DNA of 30,494 nucleotides from CAYPEK01 sp964409645 (GCA_964409645.1 CAYPEK010000050.1:1-30494), one strand, 5' to 3'; positions 15,045 to 23,860 are shown, numbered from the stretch's first letter. The notes: generated by a model not told the origin, from the sequence alone. Program-made: numbers and translations.

Positions 15045-16008
15045 GAAGACGACGAAAAAAGTAAAAAAGCTGATCGACATAGCGAACTTCGTCTATGCGC
15101 ATCCCGGACGCACCGCGGACGAACTTGCGGAGTTGCTGGATGTCAGCCACGTGGAACTCAACCGCGCGATCGAAACGCTCAGCGTCTGCGGCGTGCCGCC
15201 GTATAGTCCCGAAAATCTTTTCGACGCCTACATCGAGGAAGACGGACGCGTGTATCTCACGCATCCCGACCGTTTCTTCGAGCATCCGGTGCGGCTGAGC
15301 CGGTCCGAGGCGCTCGCGCTGCTCGCGGCGGGCAAGGCGGCGATGAGAGGCGCATCAGCGGGCGGCGATCTCGCGTCCGCGCTCGACAAGGTGCGCGCGG
15401 CGATGGCGCCCGGCGAGTCGTCCGAGGTCGAGCGGATCGCGGAACGGCTCGACATCGCGCCCGAGACCGCTAACCTGCGACCGCTGCTCGAAACGCTCCG
15501 CGACGCCGCCGGTCGTGAGGAGATCGACATCGATTATTTCACTCCCGCGCGCGGCGAAATCAGCCGCCGCACCGTGCGCCCGTACGGGCTCGTTTACGAC
15601 ATAGACCGCTGGTATCTCGTAGGGTGGTGCCGCCTGCGCCGCCGGACGCTCGTCTTCCGAGTGGACCGCATAAAATCCGCGCGCCGGAACGGACGCGCCT
15701 TCAGCATCCCGGCAGACTTCGATCTGTCAGAATTCAGGCGGAAAGAGATGTTCCAGTTCATCGAGCGGCCCCACAAAGTGCGCGTGCGCCTTGCAGACGC
15801 AGCCGATACGCCGCTCAAAGGCTGGCCCTCGGTGAAAACAATCGAAACAGCAAATGGAACAGAGATAGAATTCGGCGTTGACCGGCTCGAAGGGATGGTC
15901 GGCCCGCTTCTCGCCGCCGCCGGACGCGCGACTCCCGTCCAACCGCCTGAACTCGGCGAGCTTCTCCGCGAAGCCGCCCGCCGCGCCCTCGCTTTATATG
16001 AACATTAA
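15037..16008 (+). CDS. WYL-domain regulator (PafC-like position), second of pair
   Basis: From ATG 15037 the protein has 323 residues. An N-terminal helix-turn-helix (KLIDIANFVYAHPGRTADELAELLDVSHVELNRAIETLSVCG) precedes a WYL domain at about 155-225 with the canonical motif DRWYLVGWCRLRRRTLVFRVDRI shown here as key residues W-Y-L, and a C-terminal WCX-like region to the end (ALALYEH). The start overlaps the stop of the first WYL gene by 8 nt, so translation is coupled and the two may act as a heteromer, as PafB and PafC do in actinobacteria. A longer frame begins at TTG 15028. The gene ends six bases before the second scaffold gap, so anything directly downstream is missing. Targets are unknown. 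Confidence 0.88.
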   Translation: MREKTTKKVKKLIDIANFVYAHPGRTADELAELLDVSHVELNRAIETLSVCGVPPYSPENLFDAYIEEDGRVYLTHPDRFFEHPVRLSRSEALALLAAGKAAMRGASAGGDLASALDKVRAAMAPGESSEVERIAERLDIAPETANLRPLLETLRDAAGREEIDIDYFTPARGEISRRTVRPYGLVYDIDRWYLVGWCRLRRRTLVFRVDRIKSARRNGRAFSIPADFDLSEFRRKEMFQFIERPHKVRVRLADAADTPLKGWPSVKTIETANGTEIEFGVDRLEGMVGPLLAAAGRATPVQPPELGELLREAARRALALYEH

Positions 16009-16014
16009 TCGAAA

Positions 16015-16114
16015 NNNNNNNNNNNNNNNNNNNNNNNNNNNNNNNNNNNNNNNNNNNNNNNNNNNNNNNNNNNNNNNNNNNNNNNNNNNNNNNNNNNNNN
16101 NNNNNNNNNNNNNN
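16015..16114. other. Scaffold gap (100 N)
   Basis: One hundred Ns. Unlike the first gap, the flanks do not share sequence, so real DNA of unknown length is missing between the second WYL gene and the beta-propeller gene. Confidence 0.9.
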
Positions 16115-16188
16115 CTATTCGTATGTGACCGAGTTCGAGTCGATGATTCAACGCAGTAGATCGCCCTTATTGCGACTTCCCGCTGCAT

Positions 16189-17022
16189 TCACTTCGCCGC
16201 TGCGAGCTTGAGCCTGAACAACCCTTTGCCGTTCAGCGTCGTGACGTACAGAAAGCCGCCCTTGATGGCAGGCGTCGCGGGCGAACCGAGCCCGGATGCG
16301 ATCACTGTCGCCTTGCCTTCTTTGTCCACCACCGCGACCTCGCCCTTAGCGTACAGGCACGCGTAGATGTTGCCCGCTCCGTCGCCGGTGATTCCGTCCA
16401 CCATCGTCAGATTCTTCGCGAATGTTTTCTTCTTGCCTTTGTTATCGCCGGAGAGCGGCGTCATCGTGATCTTGTTCGGCGTCGTCTGCGCGATGTAGAG
16501 ATTGCCTCCGTCGATGTACAGCCCGTTGGCAAACGTGATACCGTCGAGCAGCTTCTCCTGCTTGCCGTCCACACCTATCCGGTAAACGATCCCGGATGTT
16601 GAATCCGACATGTAAACCGCGCCGTCCGGCCCGACGATGATTCCGTTCGGATTTTTGAATCCGGTCGCAACGACTGTATGCTCTTTTGCGCCCGGCTTAA
16701 TTTTCAGAACCGCGCCTTCTCCGTATCCCGCCGCGTAGAGGACGTTTCCCGCGCCGCATGCGAGTCCGGCCGGCCGCTTCAGCCCCTCCGCGTACAGCTT
16801 CACCGTCTCGTCGTCCACCACCTGAAACACCTTGCCGCTTCCATTCTCGGAGGTAAACATCGAGCCGTCCGGGCAGACCGCGATACCCTCGGTCGTCGAT
16901 AACTGATCGGCGAGAATGAGGTCCGCGCCGGAAATACCGCTTTCGGATTGCGCGAGCGCCGCCCATCCGAGCGTACACGCGAGCAACGCCGCGAAAACCG
17001 TCGTTTTTACGATTCGTGTCAT
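16189..17022 (-). CDS. Secreted SMP-30/NHL-like beta-propeller protein
   Basis: From ATG 17022 the product has 277 residues. A signal peptide (MTRIVKTTVFAALLACTLGWAALA) precedes repeated blades of the type GIAVCPDGSMFTSENGSGKVFQV, PAGLACGAGNVLYAAGYGEGAV, PNGIIVGPDGAVYMSDSTSGIV and GITGDGAGNIYACLYAKGEV (cores only, about 42 residues apart). This is the pattern of six-bladed SMP-30/gluconolactonase/NHL propellers. Whether it is a lactonase or only a binding scaffold cannot be told: metal ligands are not certain by eye. GGGAG lies 8 nt before the chosen ATG; an ATG two codons earlier is too close to it. It acts in the periplasm or outside the cell. The upstream promoter is an extended -10. Confidence 0.85.
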   Translation of the reverse strand: MTRIVKTTVFAALLACTLGWAALAQSESGISGADLILADQLSTTEGIAVCPDGSMFTSENGSGKVFQVVDDETVKLYAEGLKRPAGLACGAGNVLYAAGYGEGAVLKIKPGAKEHTVVATGFKNPNGIIVGPDGAVYMSDSTSGIVYRIGVDGKQEKLLDGITFANGLYIDGGNLYIAQTTPNKITMTPLSGDNKGKKKTFAKNLTMVDGITGDGAGNIYACLYAKGEVAVVDKEGKATVIASGLGSPATPAIKGGFLYVTTLNGKGLFRLKLAAAK

Positions 17023-17052
17023 GGTCATGTCTCCCAGTTTTGTTCTCCGGCA

Positions 17053-17061
17053 ATTATAACA
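17053..17061 (-). promoter_or_regulatory. Extended -10 promoter of the beta-propeller gene
   Basis: On the minus strand TGTTATAAT combines TG and a perfect TATAAT (17053-17058), with no good -35. It lies about 30 nt before the ATG at 17022. Confidence 0.5.
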
Positions 17062-17130
17062 CACCGGCCCGGTATCGGGAAAATCCGGAACCTCCCTGCA
17101 TTTTTGAGAATCGGTTTATATAAGCATTGC

Positions 17131-17197
17131 GTGACCGCTCTTCACGCATTTTCATGAGCGAAGCGAATCCGAGCCGCGCGCGTCAGCAAGCGGTCAC
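17131..17197 (-). repeat. Third palindromic element, short form, opposite orientation
   Basis: Positions 17154-17197 are the reverse complement of the first 44 bp of copies A and B. The 67-bp element starts GTGACCGCT and ends AGCGGTCAC, but the other arm is different, so only the tip sequence is shared. It lies between the beta-propeller and the acyltransferase genes. Confidence 0.85.
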
Positions 17198-17224
17198 ATT
17201 GCAGGTTTCATGATGGTGTCGTCT

Positions 17225-18352
17225 TCAGACGCGGAGGAACCATTTGCGCTTATACATGTAGTACAGCAGCAGCCAGAGGAGCGCGAGAATCAGCAGCCCG
17301 AGCCCGCTCGACAGCGCGATCGGCATCCGCTGGAACCAGTCGCCGACGAATTTCGGCATCCCGTTCAGCAGATACTCGGAGAAAAGGTACGTGAAGAGCG
17401 AGTTCGCGCCGATGACGACGAAGAAGAACGACCAGCGCCGCACGCCGAGCACGTCGATAACGCCGTAGAAAATCGCCAAAAGGAGAAAACACAGGCCCGC
17501 CGAAAACAGCGTGAACGAGCTCGACCAGATATGCTTTATGATCGGAAACCAGTGGCCGAGAATGAGCCCGGCGGCGGTGCACGCCGCGCCCGCGCCGACG
17601 AGCATCGCCAGCTTGCGTCCCTGCGGCAGCTTCGACTTGAGGATGTGCCCGGAGAACATCCCGAACATAACCGTCGATCCGAACGTCATGCTGCTCAGCA
17701 CCCAAGTGTAGGCGTAGCCGGGAGAGGTGTCCCTAAACCGGCCGAGCACGACGGAATCGACGTACAGCGCGAGGTTCGCATCCGGCAGCACCACGCCCGC
17801 GCCGTGGCCGGGCACCGGCACGAACTGCATCAGGAGCAGATAGCCGATCAGCAATGTAAAACACGAAACAACCTGCCATACGATTCCCATGTTTAGAATC
17901 GCCACGCACGCGATGACGTACCCGCACGCGATCGCCTGCAGCGTGTTCGAGTACAGATAAATCTTCGACAGGTCGAACTTCAGCAGGTTGCCCTGAACGC
18001 ACATCCCTAAGATGAACAGCAGGATGAACCGCTTCAGCAGTCTGAGGTAAACGGCGCCACGGCCGGTTTTATCCTTGATGTGCTTCGACATCGCGAACGG
18101 TATCGATGCACCCGTTATGAACAGGAACAGCGGCATGATGAGGTCCCAGCAGTAAAAGCCGGCCCACGGGACATGCGTGAACTGCCTGCCGACCACCTCC
18201 GGCACCGGGTGCAGGAACGCCGTCAGCAGCGCCTGAACCACAAGGCCGCCTCCCATGATCCAGAACATATCGAACCCGCGCAGCGCGTCGATCGAAGTCA
18301 GGCGTCCCGACGGCGCCGAGGCAACCACCTTTTTGTCTGCTTTTTCGCTCAT
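17225..18352 (-). CDS. DUF5009/HGSNAT-like membrane acyltransferase family protein
   Basis: The 375-residue protein has about ten hydrophobic segments. The N-terminus RLTSIDALRGFDMFWIMGG is the hallmark of the DUF5009/DUF1624/heparan-alpha-glucosaminide N-acetyltransferase group. Further family features are HVPWAGFYCWDLIMPLFLFITGASIPFA (only key residues named: W, D, P, FLFI-G), SNTLQAIACGYV, a conserved GHWFPIIKHIWSSSFTLFSAG and ANSLFTYLFSEYL. Members transfer acetyl groups from cytoplasmic acetyl-CoA across the membrane to extracytoplasmic sugars; the acceptor here is unknown. Length is typical. The gene is transcribed divergently from radC (146 nt between starts). No Shine-Dalgarno site is evident. 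Confidence 0.87.
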   Translation of the reverse strand: MSEKADKKVVASAPSGRLTSIDALRGFDMFWIMGGGLVVQALLTAFLHPVPEVVGRQFTHVPWAGFYCWDLIMPLFLFITGASIPFAMSKHIKDKTGRGAVYLRLLKRFILLFILGMCVQGNLLKFDLSKIYLYSNTLQAIACGYVIACVAILNMGIVWQVVSCFTLLIGYLLLMQFVPVPGHGAGVVLPDANLALYVDSVVLGRFRDTSPGYAYTWVLSSMTFGSTVMFGMFSGHILKSKLPQGRKLAMLVGAGAACTAAGLILGHWFPIIKHIWSSSFTLFSAGLCFLLLAIFYGVIDVLGVRRWSFFFVVIGANSLFTYLFSEYLLNGMPKFVGDWFQRMPIALSSGLGLLILALLWLLLYYMYKRKWFLRV

Positions 18353-18463
18353 GCGGATACATTAGCACCGGAGCGAGCCCGCATTCAAGCGGCCCGGCCG
18401 GAAATAAACCGGCGCGCCGCCGGCCACCGTTTTTGCGCCGTTCGACGCGCCACAATCGAGTTT

Positions 18464-18492
18464 TTACACAATCGCGGCATTTGTGATATAAT
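18464..18492 (+). promoter_or_regulatory. radC promoter abutting the start codon
   Basis: TTTACA, an 18-nt spacer and a perfect TATAAT (18487-18492) lie so that only six bases separate the -10 box from the ATG at 18499. Transcription should start at or next to the A of the start codon, giving a leaderless mRNA. Confidence 0.6.
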
Positions 18493-18498
18493 TGCGGC

Positions 18499-19185
18499 AT
18501 GGCAAACTACACCATAAAAGACCTGCCCGAACACGAACGGCCGCGCGAGCGACTCGAAGCGCACGGCGCGGCAGCCGTATCGAACGCGGAGTTGCTCGCC
18601 GTCATCCTCCGCACGGGTTCCGCCGGACAGTCCGCTGTCGAACTTGCCAACACACTCCTCGCGCGGTTCGGGTCGCTCGAAAACCTTGCCGCGGCCGCTG
18701 TCGCCGACATCGCCGGCATAAAAGGAGTCGGCAAAGCCAAGGCCTGCCAGATCGCCGCCGCGCTCGAACTCGGACGCCGCGCGGCAACACACAAAGACGG
18801 CCGCCGGCCCGCGATCACCTCACCGGAAGACCTCGCCGCAATCGTGCAGCCGCAGCTCGCCGGGCTACGGCACGAAACATTCAGCGTCGCACTCCTCAAC
18901 ACGAAGAACGAACTTCTCAAAATCGTCCCCGTCTCGCAGGGCACGCTTTCCGGTTCGCTCGTTCATCCGCGCGAGACCTTCCGCGCCGCCATTGCCGAGG
19001 GCTGCAACAGCGTCATCCTCATCCACAACCATCCAAGCGGCGACCCGGAGCCGAGCGACGACGACATCCGCATCACGCGCAGTCTCGTGGACGCGGGCCG
19101 CATCATCGGCATACGCGTGCTCGACCATCTCATCATCGCGAAAAACAGCTACAGAAGCCTCAAGGACACCGGCATCATCGCGTAA
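18499..19185 (+). CDS. radC: RadC family JAMM protein
   Basis: The 228-residue protein is of typical RadC length. It starts with the family N-terminus (IKDLPEHERPRERL, NAELLAVILRTG), has a helix-hairpin-helix at about 70-85 (IAGIKGVGKAKA), and a JAMM metalloprotease-like domain at about 105-228. The zinc motif H176-x-H178, S186 and D189 (HNHPSGDPEPSDDD) is intact. RadC was long called a DNA repair protein; its biochemical role is still unclear and this fold is also found in defence-linked relatives. The context (single gene, divergent from a membrane acyltransferase) gives no extra clue. No Shine-Dalgarno site precedes it; see the promoter. Confidence 0.95.
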   Translation: MANYTIKDLPEHERPRERLEAHGAAAVSNAELLAVILRTGSAGQSAVELANTLLARFGSLENLAAAAVADIAGIKGVGKAKACQIAAALELGRRAATHKDGRRPAITSPEDLAAIVQPQLAGLRHETFSVALLNTKNELLKIVPVSQGTLSGSLVHPRETFRAAIAEGCNSVILIHNHPSGDPEPSDDDIRITRSLVDAGRIIGIRVLDHLIIAKNSYRSLKDTGIIA

Positions 19186-19379
19186 CCGCCGCCGCACGCC
19201 GCATGTGATTTAAATTAATTTTCGGAATATTCAATAGTGTTTTATTGTCGGATTTTACAATAATGATATGGTGACCTGTTATAAAGAATGAAAATGAACC
19301 TTGTCTCATCATATAAAATGTATTTATACTTCAATATGTGATTTTTACGACTCATATTACAACTCGACCCGGAGGTTGT

Positions 19380-21770
19380 ATGCCCAAGACAAAACATTTC
19401 GCAGTTAACACGCTTCTGGCTACGCTGATCGCGGCGATTCTGCTGGTCGCGGCGGCGCCGGTCGCCGCGAAGGCGGACTTCGACAGCGAGGTTCTCAACG
19501 CGTACCTGTATTACTTCGCGCCGAAAGATTCGAGCGACCGCGCGGCGGCGCGGGCGGCGTTCAGCGGCACAAAACCCATGCTCAGCGCCACGATGGCCAA
19601 TCTGCAGGTCGTCCGCAACTGGGACAACCTCTCCGAAGCCACTCGCGCGAAACTCGCCCCGTACATCGACATCGCCGACAACAACGACGGCTCCAAGCGG
19701 GTAACATACGCAGCTTCATCCACCTGCGCGAGCATCCTCGCCACGGACCCGAACACAGTCCTGACGACTTCCTCCCACTTCACCATCCATTACACAACCT
19801 CCGGCTCGGAAGCCGCCACCTCAAATTACATCAATAACCTCAAAACAGAGATCGAAAGCATCTGGGACCACGAAGTAAACACGCTTGGGCTCCCGACCCC
19901 GCCCTTGGAAGGCACAAACGGCAAAATCGACGTCTATGTCTGCGACCTCATCTCGCACGAAAGCGGCGCGCTCGCGGTCACATACACGCAAAACGAATAT
20001 CCAACAACAAACAAATCCTCGTCTTATATCGAACTCGACAATGACTACGTGGGCAGTTTCTCACTCCCGGACGGCGTCACCGCCCTGCAATACGCCTATC
20101 TCACCTTCGCCCACGAGTTCTTCCACGTCATCCAGTTCGGCATAAATTACATCTCGCCGTCTTACTGGATAATGGAAGCCTCGGCGACTTGGATCGAGGA
20201 CATTGTCTATCCGGCCACAAACGCATATCTGACCGATTATGTGGACACCCGCTTCGTATGCCTCGACACCCCCATCGACAGCTACTCCTCGTCGAACTGC
20301 GGCGGCGTTGACGCCTACGGCGCGTCCATCTTCCAGCGCTACCTCACCGATCACATCAGCTCGACAATGGTCGTTGACGAATGGCTTAGAATCGCCAGCC
20401 GCTGCACGTGCGGCGTCTCAAGCGCTTCGACCTACGAATCCTACTGCATCACCGGAAACAGAGTTGACGCATGGTGCTCCACATACTCCACGCAGATGCC
20501 GTTGATTGAAACACTCGCCGGAGAGAAAAGCACAACCGTCTCCGCGATCTACCGCGACTTCAACATCGCCAACTACACGAAAGACTACACCGACGGAACC
20601 AACGCCCACTTCCCGACGCCCTCCTACACCTCTGTAACCGCCAACAGCAACCTTGCTTCGGCCGATCAGACAGTCGCGTCCGCGGTTGGCCTCCGCCACC
20701 TTTCGGGGAAGTTCTACCGCATCGCCGCGCCATCCACACTGCCCTCGAACGGCATCTCCGTGTCGTTCGAAGGCGCAACCACCGGCACGTGGCAGGTCGG
20801 CATCGTCAAGGAACTCACAACCGGCTCATACTCAACCACCTCGATAACGATCAACTCATCGACCGGCAAAGGCTCTCTGCTGCTGACCGGATTCGGCTCC
20901 ACATACAATAACGTCGTCGTTATCGTCAATAACACCGAATACTCAACCAATTACTCGAACATATCCAGCTTCGCCAATTCGAGCAGCTTCAATTTCAACA
21001 CCGAAACAGGCGACACTTTCACCCTGAAACTCACGGCGGGCGCATCGGGAACCTCCGCCGTATCGTCCCCGCAAACCGCGCTGCCGACCACCAAAACAGT
21101 CACAGCGTCCTCCTCCACATTCACGCCAATCCATGCGTTCACCTTTTACCACACTTCCGCGGGCACCATCACTTCGATGAAATACAACCTGCCCACACTT
21201 TCGGGCTTGACCACTCTCTCAAAAACATGGAGACTGTACCGCGACCTCGACGGCGACAGCGTGGTCGATTCCACGGACACTCTCGTCGGAACAACAACTT
21301 CGACCACCGCCACATCGATCACATTCTCCAGCCTGTCGCAATCCATCTCGGCATCGACACCCGCTAACTACCTTGTCGTCGTCAGCGTCACGCCGAGCGC
21401 ATCAAAAGCCGCCGCGGCAATCGTGTCGCCGCCCGGAACCAGCGGGCGCTCCGGGACGCCGCTCTCGCCGTTCGCGTCCCTGTTCGCCGCGCTTGCCGTC
21501 ATCGGCATTGTCGCCACGGTCGCCATCTCGAGAAAAACCGCTCCGCGAGCACTGCCGGCGTCGCTTTCAGTCGCGCTTTTGCTTGCAGCCGTGATCTTCA
21601 TCGTCACAGGCTGCGGAGGCGGCGGCAGCACACTTACCACGACACCCACAACGCCGACCACATCAACCACGATACAACTCTCGATCCGGGCCGCCGACAT
21701 CACCTATTCGGCAGCGTCGCTTACGGACACAACCGCCGTTACGGGCACAACTCTGACGGTAACACAGTAA
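19380..21770 (+). CDS. Secreted zinc metalloprotease with unusual double C-terminal anchor region
   Basis: From ATG 19380 (GGAGG 5 nt upstream) the product has 796 residues. A signal peptide (to about residue 31, AAAPVAAKA) precedes a propeptide-like region and a catalytic domain. H245-E-F-F-H249 (TFAHEFFHVIQFG) is the zinc motif, followed by EASATWIED with E266 as likely third ligand; this matches the putative metalloproteases called MXAN_6640 family. Several cysteines suggest disulfides (e.g. RCTCG). Beta-rich Ser/Thr domains follow (about 430-690). The end is odd: one hydrophobic segment with a basic end (FASLFAALAVIGIVATVAISRK, about 697-718), then a second (SLSVALLLAAVIFIVTGC, C745) that reads like a lipoprotein signal, and a Thr-rich tail. 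The frame upstream to 19338 lacks a ribosome site. Confidence 0.88.
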   Translation: MPKTKHFAVNTLLATLIAAILLVAAAPVAAKADFDSEVLNAYLYYFAPKDSSDRAAARAAFSGTKPMLSATMANLQVVRNWDNLSEATRAKLAPYIDIADNNDGSKRVTYAASSTCASILATDPNTVLTTSSHFTIHYTTSGSEAATSNYINNLKTEIESIWDHEVNTLGLPTPPLEGTNGKIDVYVCDLISHESGALAVTYTQNEYPTTNKSSSYIELDNDYVGSFSLPDGVTALQYAYLTFAHEFFHVIQFGINYISPSYWIMEASATWIEDIVYPATNAYLTDYVDTRFVCLDTPIDSYSSSNCGGVDAYGASIFQRYLTDHISSTMVVDEWLRIASRCTCGVSSASTYESYCITGNRVDAWCSTYSTQMPLIETLAGEKSTTVSAIYRDFNIANYTKDYTDGTNAHFPTPSYTSVTANSNLASADQTVASAVGLRHLSGKFYRIAAPSTLPSNGISVSFEGATTGTWQVGIVKELTTGSYSTTSITINSSTGKGSLLLTGFGSTYNNVVVIVNNTEYSTNYSNISSFANSSSFNFNTETGDTFTLKLTAGASGTSAVSSPQTALPTTKTVTASSSTFTPIHAFTFYHTSAGTITSMKYNLPTLSGLTTLSKTWRLYRDLDGDSVVDSTDTLVGTTTSTTATSITFSSLSQSISASTPANYLVVVSVTPSASKAAAAIVSPPGTSGRSGTPLSPFASLFAALAVIGIVATVAISRKTAPRALPASLSVALLLAAVIFIVTGCGGGGSTLTTTPTTPTTSTTIQLSIRAADITYSAASLTDTTAVTGTTLTVTQ

Positions 21771-21792
21771 TCGGAAACAATCGCACAAAAAC

Positions 21793-21820
21793 CGCGCGGG
21801 CATACCCGCCCGCGCGGCTA
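21793..21820. terminator. GC-rich hairpin after the metalloprotease gene
   Basis: CCGCGCGGG and CCCGCGCGG form a 9-bp stem around 8 nt. The run of A just before it (T on the minus strand) would only serve minus-strand transcription; there is no T-run on the plus strand. Its role as a terminator for the metalloprotease is uncertain. Confidence 0.4.
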
Positions 21821-21896
21821 CGCGCACCCGTAGTAATTGCCGGTTGTGCTTATGTGTGTGTTGTGCGATTTGTTCGAGCGGAGGGTCTTTTCACCG

Positions 21897-21925
21897 TTGA
21901 CGCAATTCGTGGAATCACTTAATAT
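21897..21925 (+). promoter_or_regulatory. Possible fapA promoter
   Basis: TTGACG (21897-21902), 17 nt, TAATAT (21920-21925). The -35 is good, the -10 matches four of six bases. Confidence 0.4.
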
Positions 21926-21939
21926 GATTGATAAATAGA

Positions 21940-21973
21940 GGGCGGGTCGGCAGACGGCGGCCGCCTTTTTTTC
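21940..21973 (+). terminator. Terminator-like hairpin in the fapA leader
   Basis: GGCGG and CCGCC arms around a loop that itself holds GTC/GAC are followed by seven Ts, directly before the fapA ribosome site. It sits after the possible promoter at 21897-21925, so it could be an attenuator, or it could end the transcript of the metalloprotease gene. Confidence 0.4.
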
Positions 21974-21988
21974 TCTGAGGAAACCAAT

Positions 21989-23830
21989 ATGGCGATACAG
22001 GACCCGGAAGGCAAATTTACGATCAGTTTCGAACCGCAAGGAGTAACGGTGACGCTGACCGAGCAGTGTTTCGACGCCCCCGAAAAAACGGCGGCGGCCG
22101 TGAACATGCTGCTTGCGCAGAAAAAAGTCGTCAACGTTGACGCGAACCAGATCAAAAACGCGCTCGCGCAGAAGAAGACTGCTCCGGTTATTGTTGCGCC
22201 GCCGCAACCCGAGCCGGTTGACGGCAAGGTGCTCGCCAAGCTGGACGGCGACGGCACGAAACTGTACATCAAGATCGAGCCGCCGATGGGCCACGGCAAG
22301 AAAGCGGAACTGAAAGACGTCATGGAAGCGGTTAAATCGGTCAACGCCGGCAATTTCTTCCTCGACCTCGAGAAGATCGAGAACATGCTGTCGTCGTTCC
22401 GCTACAAGGACTTCGAACCTGCGGGCGAGCGCCGAGACGGCCGCTTCGACATAATCATATCGAAGGACAACACCGAGGCGATACTCAAACTCTCGCCCCC
22501 GTTCGGCGGAGAGGCAATCACCGAAGACGACGTGTTCGCGTACCTCAAGCGCAACAACATCGTGTTCGGCGTCAAGGAAGACGTAGTCAAAGAGATAATC
22601 AATAAAGGCATCTACAACGAGAACATAGTCATAGCTGTCGGGTCGAAACCGGCGGACGGCGAGAACGGCGAGATCGAATACTTCTTCGACGCCTCCGAGG
22701 GAAAAGCGCGCCCGAAGATCAACGAGGAAGGCGACGTCGATTTCAAGGAACTGAACCTGTTCCAGCAATGCAGGGCGGGCGATTCGCTCGCGCGGAAACG
22801 GCCGGCCACGGCGGGCATCCCCGGCAGGATGATCAACGGTGAATACGTCGTCCCCAAACCCGGCAAGGACATTCCGCTGCCGATCGGCCTGAACACTAAA
22901 CCGGACTCGAACGACCCGAATCTGATAATCGCCACGACAGACGGCCAGCCGAAACTGATTAACAAAAAAGTCAATGTCATCCCGATCGTCGAAATCACAG
23001 GCGACGTCGATTTCTCGACCGGCAACATCAATTTCACCGGCGCGGTGAACGTCCGCGGCAACGTGATCTCCGGCTTCTCCGTGAAGGCGACCGGCGACGT
23101 CACGATCGGCGCCTGCGTCGAAGCCTGCACCATCGAGTGCGGCGGCAACCTCACCATCAAGCAGGGCATCAGCGGCATGGACAAAGCGCTCATCATCTGC
23201 CGCGGCACGCTTGCCACGAAATTCATCTACAATGCGACGGTTTATTGCGACGGCGACATCTTCGTCGATGAGTCGATCATGTATTCGAAAGTCAGCGCGT
23301 CGGGCAAAGTCGAAGTGATGGGCAAGAAAGGCTACATCATGGGCGGCATCACGCGCGCGACGAAAACAATCACGTGCAACCAGACAGGTACACCGACCGC
23401 GACGCCGACCATCCTCGAAGTAGGCGGCAGCCCGACCATGCGCGAGGAGATGGAGAAACTCGAAGCCGAGATTAAAGAGGCGGAGAAGATCGCCGAGATG
23501 CAGTCGAAATCAATCGAGAACATCGAGCGGCGCGGCAAACAGGTTGACAAGGACGAGGAACTCAAGCAACGGATGCTGATGCTCTCGCGCGACCGGTTCG
23601 CGCTCCTCTCGAAACTCCGCGCATTCAAGGAAAAGAAGGAAGACCTCGAAGAGAAGCTTATCAACCTCAGCAGCAGAAGCTTCAAGATCAACGTCAAGAA
23701 GACCACGCTGCCGGGCACGAAAATAACCATCAAAAACGCAAACTGGATCGCCCGCGACAAACTCGAATTCACAACGTTCCGGGAATACGACAACGAAGTC
23801 CAGTACGGCCCCTACGAAGCCGACGCGTAA
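21989..23830 (+). CDS. fapA: FapA family protein (DUF342)
   Basis: The 613-residue protein starts at ATG 21989 with GAGGAAA 6 nt upstream. An N-terminal region (about 1-320, with two similar small domains: EQCFDAPEKTAAAVNMLLAQKKV and a later SKDNTEAILKLSPPFGGEAI) leads to the FapA beta-helix (about 327-480): VEITGDVDFSTGNINF, GAVNVRGNVISGFSVKATGD, ECGGNLTIKQGI, YCDGDIFVDESIM, with glycine-aspartate turns at regular steps. A charged coiled coil follows (about 483-565, MREEMEKLEAEIKEAEKI) and then a short beta tail. FapA/DUF342 proteins form cytoplasmic polymer-like structures and were linked to flagellar assembly; the flagellin in this window fits that, though the genes are 20 kb apart. It converges with the ATPase operon. 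Confidence 0.92.
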   Translation: MAIQDPEGKFTISFEPQGVTVTLTEQCFDAPEKTAAAVNMLLAQKKVVNVDANQIKNALAQKKTAPVIVAPPQPEPVDGKVLAKLDGDGTKLYIKIEPPMGHGKKAELKDVMEAVKSVNAGNFFLDLEKIENMLSSFRYKDFEPAGERRDGRFDIIISKDNTEAILKLSPPFGGEAITEDDVFAYLKRNNIVFGVKEDVVKEIINKGIYNENIVIAVGSKPADGENGEIEYFFDASEGKARPKINEEGDVDFKELNLFQQCRAGDSLARKRPATAGIPGRMINGEYVVPKPGKDIPLPIGLNTKPDSNDPNLIIATTDGQPKLINKKVNVIPIVEITGDVDFSTGNINFTGAVNVRGNVISGFSVKATGDVTIGACVEACTIECGGNLTIKQGISGMDKALIICRGTLATKFIYNATVYCDGDIFVDESIMYSKVSASGKVEVMGKKGYIMGGITRATKTITCNQTGTPTATPTILEVGGSPTMREEMEKLEAEIKEAEKIAEMQSKSIENIERRGKQVDKDEELKQRMLMLSRDRFALLSKLRAFKEKKEDLEEKLINLSSRSFKINVKKTTLPGTKITIKNANWIARDKLEFTTFREYDNEVQYGPYEADA

Positions 23831-23860
23831 CCAGCGGCGTTCCATAATTAGACCGATACC

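Noticed and set aside
21818..22768. 316-codon minus-strand frame opposite fapA
   Set aside because: No ribosome site or recognisable family; mirror of the conserved FapA frame.
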